A stretch of 64,000 nucleotides of DNA from JTS-RE37 sp963756115 (GCA_963756115.1 CAVWMN010000002.1:558001-622000); one strand, 5' to 3'. Positions 22,089 to 31,976 are shown, counted from the stretch's first letter. Notes: generated by a model from the sequence alone, not told the origin. Translations and numbers: made by a program.

Positions 22089-22188
22089 CAAAGTTAATTT
22101 TTTTGTTCCTAATGAAATGTGAAAGTTTTCGGGGGTTACAGAAGGCTACAAATCCGTTTTTCTTTTGAACAGGAAAAAAGTATTTTTG
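22089..22188. promoter_or_regulatory. Divergent promoters for porin gene and rnhB
   Basis: Minus strand TAACTTTG (22089-22096) faces the porin gene and plus strand TATTTTTG (22181-22188) faces rnhB. Both fit TAnnTTTG. No good TTG lies 20 bp upstream of either. Confidence 0.5.
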
Positions 22189-22215
22189 ACCTGTGCAAAT
22201 TTTTAGAGGTCTTTC

Positions 22216-22812
22216 ATGCTTATAAGCCACTATCGATGCCCTGATGAAGCCGGGACAGACGAAGCCGGGAGGGGATGCCTTGCCGGCCCTGTTACTGCTG
22301 CCGCCGTCATTCTTCCCAGGGCATTCCGCCATTTGTTGCTGAATGATTCCAAGAAATTGTCTGCCCAGGTCAGGAATTTGCTGAGGAACGTAATTGAAAA
22401 GAATGCCGTATGCTATGGGGTGGCCCACATTCCACCCAGAACCGTAGATAAAATAAATATCCTGAATGCCTCCATCCTTGCCATGCACGGGGCGCTGGAA
22501 ATGCTCTCCAACGATCCTACATTTATTATTGTGGACGGGAACAGGTTCAAAGCTTACAGGAATATCCCGCACGAGTGCATTATACAAGGTGACGGTAAAT
22601 TTCTGAGCATTGCGGCTGCCTCCGTACTCGCCAAAACCTACAGGGATGCCTATATGGACCAGCTCCACAACGAATACCCCATGTATAACTGGAAACAGAA
22701 TAAAGGATATCCCACCCGTGAACACCGGGAGGCGATTGCAAAATACGGGATTACAAAATACCACAGAAAGAGCTTCAGGCTATTGGCCGAACAACTTCCT
22801 TTGGAATTCTGA
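22216..22812 (+). CDS. rnhB: Ribonuclease HII
   Basis: Cytoplasmic endonuclease that cuts the RNA strand of RNA-DNA hybrids and starts removal of single ribonucleotides from DNA. The 198 residues include the catalytic TDEAGRGCLAGPV motif near residue 14-26 (Asp-Glu pair), LNDSKKLS at about 43, and the later active-site stretch FIIVDGNRF. Length and order are normal for type 2 RNase H. Transcription likely starts from TATTTTTG at 22181. Confidence 0.96.
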   Translation: MLISHYRCPDEAGTDEAGRGCLAGPVTAAAVILPRAFRHLLLNDSKKLSAQVRNLLRNVIEKNAVCYGVAHIPPRTVDKINILNASILAMHGALEMLSNDPTFIIVDGNRFKAYRNIPHECIIQGDGKFLSIAAASVLAKTYRDAYMDQLHNEYPMYNWKQNKGYPTREHREAIAKYGITKYHRKSFRLLAEQLPLEF

Positions 22813-22933
22813 AGTCCGGTCCCCGCCAACCCGGGTTTCTGCATAGTGAACCCGCTAATCAAATATAAAATTCGAGAAAAATCCCTGACAGATCGAAGTG
22901 CTGCGAACCGCACCTGAAAACCAGATATTATCT

Positions 22934-22941
22934 TAAATTTG
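22934..22941 (+). promoter_or_regulatory. -7 element before the split lipoprotein gene
   Basis: TAAATTTG fits TAnnTTTG and lies 15 bp before the ATG at 22957. The TTG inside it (22939) could be mistaken for a start codon; because it is part of the promoter element, the ATG is the better start. Confidence 0.5.
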
Positions 22942-22956
22942 GACAAAGAAATTTAC

Positions 22957-24078
22957 ATGAGGTCCCATTATCTAATTGTCCTGCTCTTCCTGGGACTCAC
23001 CGCCTGCCAACCGCCTGCCAATACCCCCACTTCCCTATCCCGATTTATTCCTGCGAATGCTGCTGTTGTCATTAAAATAAACAACCTGTCCCAACTTCGA
23101 AGCGAACTCAAGAATAATGCGGTGCTGGGTTCTTTTGAAAAAACGGACACCTACGCTGAAATTTCCAATAAGGTTGAATTCCTTCATTATATTAAAACCG
23201 ATGCAACGAGCATCATGGCTTTTGTCCCCGTCGCAGGTGATTCCCTTGCATTCCTGTTCACAACTCCGTACAAAGGGGATGTCCTGAACCTGGAAAGCCT
23301 CGATGAAAAGGATGTAGCCCCTATGGTTTATAACACCCTCAGGCTCTCCCGGCACGAGGTGGAACAGGCTGTTTATTACAGCACCGTTGAAGAAAATATG
23401 CTCCTGGTCAGTTCTTCCCCTGAATTGCTGGCATCCGTGGTCGATACCAAAGGTTCACAGGAGCCGGTTCCTTCGCTTGAAAGGCTGTTTAAAGCAGCGA
23501 ATGGCGAAAGTTCCGCCTCCTTTTTTTTCAAAGCCAAAAACACGAAGCCCCTTGCCCTGAATGTCCTGAAAAATGATTCCCTGAGGGCCCTGTCGCACTT
23601 TTCTGATTGGGTATCCCTGGATTTCGATAGTGGCCAGGATTACCTTGCCCTGAACGGGATGGCACTGGCGCGGGATACCACCCGAAGTTTTATAAGGCTG
23701 TTTGAAGGATCTACGCCCATAATCAGCAACACCCCGGGGATCGCCCCGGCAACTGCAGATGCCATCCTGTCATTTTCCATCAATGAGTGGTCTAATTTTG
23801 CACATAACCAGCAGACTTATCTTGCAAACCCCGGGATTACGGATAGCCTGTTCAAAACCACGGAAGAGGTGGGACAGGTATTCCTCAACGGGGAAAAGGC
23901 AATCGTTGTACATACCTATGGAGCGGAAAACATTTCGCAATTCCTTCTCGGCCTGAAAAAGGATGCCCAGGATTACCAGGGAAATGAGATCATTGAACTA
24001 ACTGATACTTCCTTTCTAACCCGACTATTTCAATCCCCTGATCGGGGAATACCAATCCCGGTATTACACCGTCATTGA
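22957..24078 (+). CDS. Large lipoprotein of unknown function, 5' part (frameshifted)
   Basis: Starts with a lipoprotein signal (LFLGLTAC, lipid cysteine 17), so the product would sit on a membrane facing the periplasm or outside. The family is not one I can name with confidence; the opening IPANAAVVIKINNL and the many short beta stretches recall DUF3352-like surface proteins. The frame ends at 24078 after RGIPIPVLHRH, which does not look like the rest. The next frame is open from 24020 and reads DYFNPLIGEY, then RYYTVIENTLVFASNLE, a natural continuation into 24125-25420. Removing one C from the CCC at 24020-24022 would restore one frame of about 820 codons. Either the gene is broken or the sequence has an error there. 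Confidence 0.75.
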   Translation: MRSHYLIVLLFLGLTACQPPANTPTSLSRFIPANAAVVIKINNLSQLRSELKNNAVLGSFEKTDTYAEISNKVEFLHYIKTDATSIMAFVPVAGDSLAFLFTTPYKGDVLNLESLDEKDVAPMVYNTLRLSRHEVEQAVYYSTVEENMLLVSSSPELLASVVDTKGSQEPVPSLERLFKAANGESSASFFFKAKNTKPLALNVLKNDSLRALSHFSDWVSLDFDSGQDYLALNGMALARDTTRSFIRLFEGSTPIISNTPGIAPATADAILSFSINEWSNFAHNQQTYLANPGITDSLFKTTEEVGQVFLNGEKAIVVHTYGAENISQFLLGLKKDAQDYQGNEIIELTDTSFLTRLFQSPDRGIPIPVLHRH

Positions 24079-24124
24079 AAATACATTAGTATTCGCTTCC
24101 AACCTGGAAACGATACAAACCATC

Positions 24125-25420
24125 ATGGCCTATCGCAACAGGGGGGAAACATTTGATAAGTCTCCTGGTTTTGCCTCTGTCAGGGGGGCACTGGCAGATG
24201 CCTCCAATATCCTCTTTGTTTCCAACTCCGCAGCGATGGAAGCTATACTGGAAGAGGAGGTGGCAGCACAACTGCTGTCTGATTTTAAACAATCAGGGCC
24301 ATCAGAATTTACCTATGCCGCACAGGTTGTCACTGAAGATAATTTCTACCATACCCGCCTGGTGATCCATAAGAACCAGGAAACAGTTGAAAACAATACC
24401 ACAACTCCCTTGTTTACGATACAACTGGACGCTGACCTGGCGACGGAACCACAGTTCGTTACCAACCACCGCACCGGTAAAAAGGAAGTGATCGTCCAGG
24501 ACGAGGCCAACAATTTGTACCTGATCTCAACTGCCGGCAAGGTATTGTGGAAAAAGCAGCTGAAGGGCAGGATTCAGGGAAGGATCTCCCAGGTTGATCT
24601 CTTCAGGAATGGCCGCCTGCAACTGGCTTTTACAACAGATTCAGAATTTTTAATACTGGACAGGAATGGCAAGGAAGTAAAACCCTTCAACAAATCGTAT
24701 CCGGGCGGAAACCTGAACCCCCTGGCTGTTTTTGATTATGAAGGAAACAGGGTTTATCGATTTGTAGTCACGCAGGGATCAAAAGTCTTTATGTACAACA
24801 ACAAGGGGAACGACGTGCGGGGATTCACCTTCACCGACGCAGGCAGCCCCATCCTGGCCGCCCCCTCACATTTCCGGATCGGGAATAAGGACTATCTCAT
24901 CTTTAAACTGGAAAACGGACAATTAAAAATTCTGAACCGGGAAGGCAGAACGAGGGTGAACGTAAAGGAGCGCATTGATTTTTCTGATAATACCGTAATG
25001 GTAAATGGCAATTATTTTACACTAACGGATAAGAAAGGGACCCTATACCGCATTGATCAAAAAGGCGGGATTTCAAAAAATGCATTGAATTTAAATGCAG
25101 ACCACGGTACGGACGCTACCAGTAAGACCCTGGTGATCATGAATGACAACGAGTTGACCATTAAAGGGAAAAAGGTGCAATTGGAGCTCGGGGTCTATAC
25201 CAAACCAAGGATATTTTACCTCAACGATAAGATCTACGTAGCCGTCACCGATCTGCAGAGCGAGCAGGCATACCTGTTTGACAGCAATGCCATTTCCATT
25301 CCCAATTTCCCGGTTTATGGCAGTTCCCCGATTGACATGGCAGATATGGACAGGGATCAAAAACCAGAGCTTGTGGTACGGGGAGCACGTAACGCGTTGA
25401 TCGTGTACCGGATGAATTGA
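24125..25420 (+). CDS. Large lipoprotein of unknown function, 3' part (frameshifted)
   Basis: The 431 residues from the first ATG are the C-terminal half of the protein that begins at 22957; the open frame itself extends back to 24020. After a short region like the 5' part comes a long all-beta section with WD/PQQ-type repeats: short units such as LYLISTAGKVLWKKQL, FLILDRNGKEV and YLFDSNA recur, as in a beta propeller. The end (DMADMDRDQKPELVVRGAR) resembles an FG-GAP/integrin-like repeat. No own promoter or ribosome-binding site is evident, which supports the view that it is not a separate gene. Role unknown. Confidence 0.7.
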   Translation: MAYRNRGETFDKSPGFASVRGALADASNILFVSNSAAMEAILEEEVAAQLLSDFKQSGPSEFTYAAQVVTEDNFYHTRLVIHKNQETVENNTTTPLFTIQLDADLATEPQFVTNHRTGKKEVIVQDEANNLYLISTAGKVLWKKQLKGRIQGRISQVDLFRNGRLQLAFTTDSEFLILDRNGKEVKPFNKSYPGGNLNPLAVFDYEGNRVYRFVVTQGSKVFMYNNKGNDVRGFTFTDAGSPILAAPSHFRIGNKDYLIFKLENGQLKILNREGRTRVNVKERIDFSDNTVMVNGNYFTLTDKKGTLYRIDQKGGISKNALNLNADHGTDATSKTLVIMNDNELTIKGKKVQLELGVYTKPRIFYLNDKIYVAVTDLQSEQAYLFDSNAISIPNFPVYGSSPIDMADMDRDQKPELVVRGARNALIVYRMN

Positions 25421-25624
25421 TACTTCGCATCATTCCAATTATACATAATTGTAAACAACGCATACATATTTGCCTGTTGACTTGCCAATTTTCCAGTAAT
25501 TTCAGGTAAATGTGGAATCCAGGCCCGCTTTGAAAGGTTTTTCAATCAATTCCTGCAATCCATTGATTACCAGAAGATATTATTAAATTTCGTATTTTAG
25601 AATACATCCAGTAAAACGCTTGTC

Positions 25625-26974
25625 ATGATGAAAAAAAGTTACCGTTTCCTCCGCACATGCCTTCCTGTTATCCTTTTGATCGCATTTGTTCCCGATGCTG
25701 ACGGTCAAGTGCTGAAAAGATTAAAAAAGAGTGCCGAGCGGGCCGCCGAGCGAGCCGTAGAAAGGAGGGTGGATCGCGAGACAACGGAGAAAACAGATGA
25801 AGTACTCGACAGTATCCTGGAGCCGGGTTCAAAAGATAATACCCCAACGGATACATCCGGAAATCCAATCCCTCAGGCTAGCGGCCCAAATGATAACAAC
25901 CAAAATAATTCCGGTCAAAGCTCAGAAGGTGACCCAATGGCGGGAAAAGGCAATCCCGAAACCATAAAGGTCTACAGTAAATTTGATTATGTCCCGGGTG
26001 ACAAACTGCTCTTTTTCGATGACTTTTCATCTGATTATATCGGAGATTTCCCGGCCAAATGGAATTCCAATGGAAGTGGCGAAATCGTCACGGTAAATAA
26101 TTCCCCACAGAAATGGCTGAAGATATTACCCGGCCATTCAACATACTATATCCCGGATGTGCCCCCCCTGCCGGAAGAGTATACCATAGAGTTTGATATA
26201 CTATTGGTTGGGGTGGATGATAAGACATCGTCCAATGCTACCCTCCTGGTTGAATTGAGTGATACGAACAAATTTGATCAGGGTAAAGCCTTTGCCCAGG
26301 TGGAGATACCCTTTTGTCAGTATTCTCCCGTTGGTTTCCGGGTAAGAAATTATAAGTCCGGTATTGGGTCCGAAATAAACAATGTGGTGAATGCTGATAT
26401 ACGAAATGCTGTTATCGATCAGCCACATATTTCCATCGCTGTAAACCAGGGCCGGTTCAGATTATGGGTAAATGAAAACAAGTACGTAGATATTCCCCGG
26501 ATGATCCCGGAAGGAAATTTAACGGCACTTAAATTTCAACTTAACAGCTTTACAGATGGTAAGGAGAGTTTGTTCATTTCCAATTTAAAAGTTGCTGAAG
26601 GCGGCCTGGATTTGCGGAGAAAATTGGTTGCTGATGGCCGGGTCTCCACCAATGGAATTCTATTTGACTCCGGTTCCGCTAACATACAACCGCAATCCAT
26701 GGGGATCATCCGTCAGATTTCACAGGTCTTGCAGGAGGAGAAAGGCATGAACCTTAATATTATAGGGCATACGGATGCCGATGGGGACGATGCATTAAAT
26801 ATGGAACTTTCCAGTAAAAGGGCCGAGGCCGTAAAAAAAGCGTTAACCGATGTCTACGGCATTGCCACGGACCGACTCCAGACGGAAGGCAAAGGGGAAA
26901 CTGAACCGGTAGGGGATAATGCCACAACAGATGGCAAGGCACAGAACCGGCGGGTGGAATTTATTAAGGTCTAA
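25625..26974 (+). CDS. OmpA-family outer-membrane protein
   Basis: Exported protein of 449 residues: signal peptide (cut near residue 27, DADGQ), a strongly charged helix (about 28-60, ERAAERAVERRVDRE), a Ser/Asn/Gly linker, a beta-rich middle domain (about 125-335, jelly-roll or lectin-like by eye), and a C-terminal OmpA peptidoglycan-binding domain (about 350-449) with IIGHTDADG and the closing NRRVEF. The protein is therefore expected to be tied to the cell wall from the periplasm. Two secreted proteins follow within 16-35 bp, so the three probably form an operon. Confidence 0.85.
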   Translation: MMKKSYRFLRTCLPVILLIAFVPDADGQVLKRLKKSAERAAERAVERRVDRETTEKTDEVLDSILEPGSKDNTPTDTSGNPIPQASGPNDNNQNNSGQSSEGDPMAGKGNPETIKVYSKFDYVPGDKLLFFDDFSSDYIGDFPAKWNSNGSGEIVTVNNSPQKWLKILPGHSTYYIPDVPPLPEEYTIEFDILLVGVDDKTSSNATLLVELSDTNKFDQGKAFAQVEIPFCQYSPVGFRVRNYKSGIGSEINNVVNADIRNAVIDQPHISIAVNQGRFRLWVNENKYVDIPRMIPEGNLTALKFQLNSFTDGKESLFISNLKVAEGGLDLRRKLVADGRVSTNGILFDSGSANIQPQSMGIIRQISQVLQEEKGMNLNIIGHTDADGDDALNMELSSKRAEAVKKALTDVYGIATDRLQTEGKGETEPVGDNATTDGKAQNRRVEFIKV

Positions 26975-26989
26975 GTAAAAGAAATAACT

Positions 26990-28282
26990 GTGAAGCACGT
27001 CTATCTCCTGATTACAGTCCTGGGTAGCCTCGGTTCCGGGCATTGCCAGAGCAACCTTTTTTTCAGTTCCAACGATGTTTCCTATGTGGATGAAGTCGTC
27101 AGCGGCTCCTCGGCCAGCGATGTGTTGCCCCATCCCTTCGATCCTTCCGAACATATTAATTTCGACCGGAAAATGAGCTTTACGGTGCAAAATACTTCCG
27201 GTTCAACCGGGAGTTCGGAATTTTTGGTGAACACAGAAAAAGGATATATGGGGATGGACAAGGAAATGCTGGAACGTTTTTCCAATATAGAATTACCCGA
27301 TTCCGAAGCGATGAAAGTGCATTACCGCATCACTGCCACCAATGGCAAAACCTACTACTTTGTGGAGATAAACGGTGAAAAACAAGTCGTGAACAGACTT
27401 CCCGTGGACGGACTTGAAACGGATGAGACCAATCTTTCTGTGAAGAAATTCAATCAGAACTTTACTGCAACAGGAAACAACCGGAACGTAGGGGGATCTG
27501 ATTTCAATTCCGAAGAATACAAAGGGGTTTCCGCAGACACGGGAAATGAAGTCCGTGTTTTCCTGGCCGACCAGAACAGTATCAATATAGACCCTGCAAG
27601 TACCCCTAAAACAGCAGGGGTCTTTGGCCTGGGATATATCCGGCATCAGAATAAAACACAGCTGGTCACCCGGGTAGAAAATGACAAAGGTACCGCGGAA
27701 CTGCAGCGCCTGGAAAATATAAACGTTTTATTCAATGGGAGCAATTACCAAAAACGGGAAAACCTGATCCGGGAGGAGGAACACCAAAATGCTTCCGTAA
27801 AAGAGGATGTATTGCAAAAGAAACGCGAATACGTAGAAAATATGAATAGTTCTAACCGCGCACTTCAAAATAAGGATTTGCAAATTTTGGAGCAGGAAGA
27901 GCAGATGGAAGAAAAACGCAAACTGGCTATGAACAAGTATATTGAAGCAGGAGCACCTGCTGAGTCAAACGCCGTATTTGCCCTGGAGAGCCTGGATCCC
28001 AAGGATATGGTGAAGGCACAGCAATTGGAATGCGAAAAAAAGATCCTTGAAATCAACAAATACCTTTCACGGAATTCCCCAAATAGCCCGGACTATTCAA
28101 GACAGCAGGCACGAAAGAATTGCCTGGAGGAAAAGATCGTGGCATACAAGAATGCCGAACTGGAAATGGATGCGATCAAAGAGCGCAATGCGGATGATAC
28201 ACACCAGGGTAACCAGGAAAAAATGACCTATTTTTTTACGGAGGTGTCGCAGAATATTATGGCAAAAAGTTGCAACGAATAA
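26990..28282 (+). CDS. Secreted protein with C-terminal coiled coil, unknown function
   Basis: A 430-residue protein that starts with GTG 15 bp after the OmpA gene. A signal peptide ends near SGHCQ (residue 20). The first 250 residues look like mixed beta structure with no motif I know. From about 255 to 420 the sequence is almost entirely helical and highly charged (for example QEEQMEEKRKLAMNKYIEAG), as in a coiled coil, with three scattered cysteines late on. It has no membrane anchor or lipobox. The partner role to the OmpA protein upstream is inferred from position only. Confidence 0.75.
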   Translation: MKHVYLLITVLGSLGSGHCQSNLFFSSNDVSYVDEVVSGSSASDVLPHPFDPSEHINFDRKMSFTVQNTSGSTGSSEFLVNTEKGYMGMDKEMLERFSNIELPDSEAMKVHYRITATNGKTYYFVEINGEKQVVNRLPVDGLETDETNLSVKKFNQNFTATGNNRNVGGSDFNSEEYKGVSADTGNEVRVFLADQNSINIDPASTPKTAGVFGLGYIRHQNKTQLVTRVENDKGTAELQRLENINVLFNGSNYQKRENLIREEEHQNASVKEDVLQKKREYVENMNSSNRALQNKDLQILEQEEQMEEKRKLAMNKYIEAGAPAESNAVFALESLDPKDMVKAQQLECEKKILEINKYLSRNSPNSPDYSRQQARKNCLEEKIVAYKNAELEMDAIKERNADDTHQGNQEKMTYFFTEVSQNIMAKSCNE

Positions 28283-28315
28283 GCATTTTATATCTCACTA
28301 AACCATTACTAAAAC

Positions 28316-28999
28316 ATGAAAAACATGAAAAAATTACTGATTGCCGCTGTTTGCCTTGGGGTTTACAGTATGGGTACTGCACAGGATAATTGCAGTAAGT
28401 ACTATCCGATGCAGGAAGGTACCACCATGCAAATGACCATGTACGACAAAAAAGATAAATTGACCGGAGTCATCGATTATAAGGTGAAGGAGGCCGGCAA
28501 TGACAAAGCCACCATGGCCTATGAAATGCATGACGACAAAGGCAAACTCATATCCAGCTCTGAGTATGACATCGTGTGCAGGGATGATGGGGTTTCGATC
28601 GATTTCAATTCTATGCTGTCTCCCGGAATTATGGAACAATATAAAGATATGGAGGTAGACATGACCGGCACCGAACTGGTGTATCCCAATAACCTGAGTG
28701 AAGGGCAGAGCCTTCCGGATGCGGATGTCCTGATGAATATCAAAATGACCCCCATCAGTATGAAAATGAGCAACAAAATGTTTAACAGGAAAGTGGTTTC
28801 CCGTGAACCACTCACCACCCCAGCTGGGACGTTCGACTGTTATATAATAACCTATGATAGTGATATGAAAATGGGGATAAAGATGACCGGCAGCGGTAAA
28901 TTATGGCTTGCCGAAGGCGTAGGCATGGTAAGGCAGGAGAATTTCAATAAAAAAGGCGATATGATCAGCAGTATGGTGCTTACACAATTCTCGAAATGA
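28316..28999 (+). CDS. Secreted DUF3108/TapB-like protein
   Basis: A 227-residue exported protein: signal peptide to about residue 22 (SMGTAQ), then a single beta-rich domain rich in Met and Lys. The run of antiparallel strands and the late LTTPAGTFDCYIITYDS, GSGKLWLAEGVGMVRQE pattern is that of the DUF3108/TapB-like group, whose function is not established. Two ATG codons (28316 and 28325) are possible starts. Ends an apparent three-gene operon; a good terminator follows. Confidence 0.75.
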   Translation: MKNMKKLLIAAVCLGVYSMGTAQDNCSKYYPMQEGTTMQMTMYDKKDKLTGVIDYKVKEAGNDKATMAYEMHDDKGKLISSSEYDIVCRDDGVSIDFNSMLSPGIMEQYKDMEVDMTGTELVYPNNLSEGQSLPDADVLMNIKMTPISMKMSNKMFNRKVVSREPLTTPAGTFDCYIITYDSDMKMGIKMTGSGKLWLAEGVGMVRQENFNKKGDMISSMVLTQFSK

Positions 29000-29023
29000 A
29001 GATTGCATTAAGATGATGCTGAA

Positions 29024-29050
29024 AACCGGGGCTTAAACCTCGGTTTTTTT
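29024..29050 (+). terminator. Terminator after the OmpA operon
   Basis: AACCGGGG (29024-29031) pairs with CCTCGGTT (29038-29045, one G-U pair) around a six-base loop, followed by a run of seven T at 29044-29050. It closes the 25.6-29.0 kb operon and so separates it from the regulator gene. Confidence 0.88.
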
Positions 29051-29134
29051 AGTAATCCATTCCGTTTCCCTTAGAAAGAATATACTTTTTGATTTACAAC
29101 TCCCATAAAATCAACAAAGTTTTTTGATGTTAAC

Positions 29135-31957
29135 ATGAAAACTACACTCAAAATTCTACTTCTTTTTATATGTTTCAACTTGAGTGGGCAATCCAATGAT
29201 ATTTCCAAGCAGGCCCAGGAATATTGGCAAAAATTAATGCTGCATAGCCGCGCACAGCAGTATGATAGTGCTAAGATGTATGCGGAAAAAATGCAGCGCC
29301 TTCCAAGAAAGGATGTCGGTTCGGAAATTTGGGTAAAAACCATATCTACAATCGCGAATATGGAACCGGACAAAGCTAAAGCCTTGGCAATGTTCGATAA
29401 GGAGTTATTATTTTACAGAAAGGAGAATGACTGGCCTTCGGTAGCCTATCTACATTCTGCGAAAGGAAGTACCTACTTCACCATTTTTGATGACAAAAAA
29501 GCGCTAAAGGAATATATCAGAGCGGACTCGCTTTGGGAAGTTCATCCCGGTGATATGTTCCTGACAATTATGAATAAAGTGGGTATAGCCAATGTTTTGA
29601 TGAAATCGGACTATAAAACCCAAACGTCTAATTTTGATAAGTCAGAGCTATACATAGATAGTGGCATACGACTTTCAGATTCATTGGATCTTGATGTACC
29701 CCTGGTTATATTACTTGAAAAAAAGGCTCATCTGCTCCGTTTGCGGAGTGAGCTTAAGGAAGCCACAACATTTTATCTAAGAGCATTAGATAAAAATAAA
29801 TCTCTAAAAAATCCGCGTCGCGATGCATCTATTTATGGAGGTATTGCACAAGTCTATCTTAAGAGACAGCAAAATGATTCGGCTTTGTTTTATTATAAAA
29901 GACAACTAAACACGGTAGTGTCAAACCATTTTACTTTTGAAATTGGGCTTGCACATCATGATCTTGGCGAATTTTACAATAAGCAGGAAAAATTTATGGA
30001 AGCAAAATTCCATTTGGAAAAAGCAAATACCATTATGATGCGATTACCAAATGTGCGTAAAGAATACCTATATAATAATCAAACGAACCTTGCCACTGCC
30101 TATACCGGCTTAAAAAATTATTCAAGGGCACTTAAGAGTTTAAATGCATCCAAGGAATTACTACTTCAAATTTCAGCAGCCAAATCTTCCGAAAATTTAT
30201 TGGAGTTGGAAACTAAGTACAGAACAGAAAAAAAAGAACAGGAAATTACCTTATTAAAATCACAGAATCAACTTGCCGAACAGGAAAAGAAGAGCCAACG
30301 AAATATATTATTGGGAGGCATCGCTTTGTCCTCCCTTTTGGTGCTATTCCTATTTGCCCTTTACAGAAACAGGCAGAAAACGAATAATAGGCTACGGGAA
30401 CTAGACACGCTCAAATCAAATTTTTTTACCAACATATCCCATGAATTCAGAACGCCGCTAACCCTGATCTCATCCCCCATCCAGGAAACTTTGGCAGAGC
30501 CAAATCTTTCCGATCAAAAACGACGCCATTTTGAGATGGCTGACCGGAACACCACCAGATTGCTATCCCTGGTGGATCAATTACTTGATCTTTCAAAAAT
30601 TGATAGCGGAAACAGAAAACTGGAAATAGAAAAAGGGAGGCCGTTGCTTCTGATTTCGGTGTGGTGCGAATCATTTTCCTATTTGGCAGAGCAAAAGAAC
30701 ATCGACCTTAAAATTATTCTCGAAAATAAAAACAAGGAAGTTTGGTTCGACAAGGATGCTTTGGAAAAAATCATTGTTAATCTTTTAAGCAACGCAGTTA
30801 AATATACCCCTAAGAATGGAGCTATTAAAGTTTATGCCAATATTGTCTCAGACCGATTGAATTTTGAAATCAGCAATACGGGTAAGAGTCTGTCAAAGGT
30901 TCAAATGAATGCCATCTTTGATCGATTTTATCAAACCAATGGGAAAAATGACGGAACTGGAATTGGCCTGGCACTGGTTAAAGAACTTTCAAATTTGCAC
31001 GGAGGAAGCGTAATAGTAAAGAGCAAAACAGATCAATTCACAACCTTTAGGGTACAACTCTGTGTGGCTAAGAACAAATTTAAAAATGCGATTGTAAAAA
31101 TTGAAAATATCCAAAAGAGCTTGTCCCAGCCCTTATCTGCTGAAACAGACATTGAAATAGATGAAGCTCTGTCGAATGACAGTGATTTACCTATTTTACT
31201 CATTGTGGAGGACAGCACGGATGTGCGGCATCTGCTTGCAGATACTTTTGAAAAAAACTATAAAGTTTATTCCGCAAAAGACGGGAAAGAAGGTATTGCC
31301 CTGGCGCTCGAATACATCCCCGATATTATACTATCCGATGTGATGATGCCCGAAAAGGATGGAATAGCCCTGACCAAAACCCTAAAGGAAGATGAACTTA
31401 CCAGTCACATCCCTATTATTCTATTAACTGCAAAAGCAGGTGATGTGAATGAATTGGAGGGGCTGGATGTTGGCGCAGATGACTACATTACAAAACCCTT
31501 TAATAAAAAGATTCTTCAATCCAAAGTGGCCAATATTATTGCTCAAAGAAAGAAATTACAATCCAGATACAGCCAGGTCGTCATCCTGAAACCAAAGGAT
31601 ATTGCAATCACCTCCCTGGACGAGATTTTTTTGGAAAAAGTACAGCGCATTCTTGACGAAAATTTAGTAGAATCATCTTTTACCATTGAAGATTTCAGTG
31701 TGAGTGTAGGAATGAGCCGCATGCAGTTGCACAGAAAACTAAAGGCCCTTACTGGCCTATCAGCTTCCGAATTTATTCGTTCCCAACGATTAAAATTAGC
31801 TTCCCAAATTTTAGTTACTTCGGATCAAAACGTTTCGGAAGTATGCTATAGGGTTGGCTTTAATGATGCCGCATACTTCACAAAATGCTTTAGAGATGCC
31901 TACCAATGCACCCCGTCTGCCTATTCCAGGCAATTCACTACTCCTAAATCGCAGTAA
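29135..31957 (+). CDS. Hybrid two-component system protein (TPR sensor, histidine kinase, receiver, AraC domain)
   Basis: One-protein signalling system of 940 residues. Order: signal peptide; TPR-like helical repeats outside the inner membrane (about 25-370); membrane helix (about 390-411); HisKA with NISHEFRTPLTLI (His at about 436); HATPase (N box NLLSNAVKY, G2 box GTGIGLALVK, about 535-645); receiver (ILSDVMMPEKDG, phosphorylated Asp at about 735); AraC DNA-binding domain (about 838-940). The G1 box reads ISNTGKSL, with Asn where Asp is usual. In this family the signal is sensed in the periplasm and nearby genes are switched, so the genes at 32.1-37.2 kb are the likely targets. Base composition is clearly richer in A+T than gltBD or lysS. 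Confidence 0.93.
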   Translation: MKTTLKILLLFICFNLSGQSNDISKQAQEYWQKLMLHSRAQQYDSAKMYAEKMQRLPRKDVGSEIWVKTISTIANMEPDKAKALAMFDKELLFYRKENDWPSVAYLHSAKGSTYFTIFDDKKALKEYIRADSLWEVHPGDMFLTIMNKVGIANVLMKSDYKTQTSNFDKSELYIDSGIRLSDSLDLDVPLVILLEKKAHLLRLRSELKEATTFYLRALDKNKSLKNPRRDASIYGGIAQVYLKRQQNDSALFYYKRQLNTVVSNHFTFEIGLAHHDLGEFYNKQEKFMEAKFHLEKANTIMMRLPNVRKEYLYNNQTNLATAYTGLKNYSRALKSLNASKELLLQISAAKSSENLLELETKYRTEKKEQEITLLKSQNQLAEQEKKSQRNILLGGIALSSLLVLFLFALYRNRQKTNNRLRELDTLKSNFFTNISHEFRTPLTLISSPIQETLAEPNLSDQKRRHFEMADRNTTRLLSLVDQLLDLSKIDSGNRKLEIEKGRPLLLISVWCESFSYLAEQKNIDLKIILENKNKEVWFDKDALEKIIVNLLSNAVKYTPKNGAIKVYANIVSDRLNFEISNTGKSLSKVQMNAIFDRFYQTNGKNDGTGIGLALVKELSNLHGGSVIVKSKTDQFTTFRVQLCVAKNKFKNAIVKIENIQKSLSQPLSAETDIEIDEALSNDSDLPILLIVEDSTDVRHLLADTFEKNYKVYSAKDGKEGIALALEYIPDIILSDVMMPEKDGIALTKTLKEDELTSHIPIILLTAKAGDVNELEGLDVGADDYITKPFNKKILQSKVANIIAQRKKLQSRYSQVVILKPKDIAITSLDEIFLEKVQRILDENLVESSFTIEDFSVSVGMSRMQLHRKLKALTGLSASEFIRSQRLKLASQILVTSDQNVSEVCYRVGFNDAAYFTKCFRDAYQCTPSAYSRQFTTPKSQ

Positions 31958-31976
31958 TACGGGGCTTCCCCAGAAA

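Noticed and set aside
21904..22764. Minus-strand frame of 286 codons
   Set aside because: Opposite rnhB and overlapping the porin start; RNase HII motifs on the plus strand are decisive.
22939..22957. TTG start for the split lipoprotein
   Set aside because: It is inside the TAAATTTG promoter element; the ATG at 22957 gives a clean lipoprotein signal.
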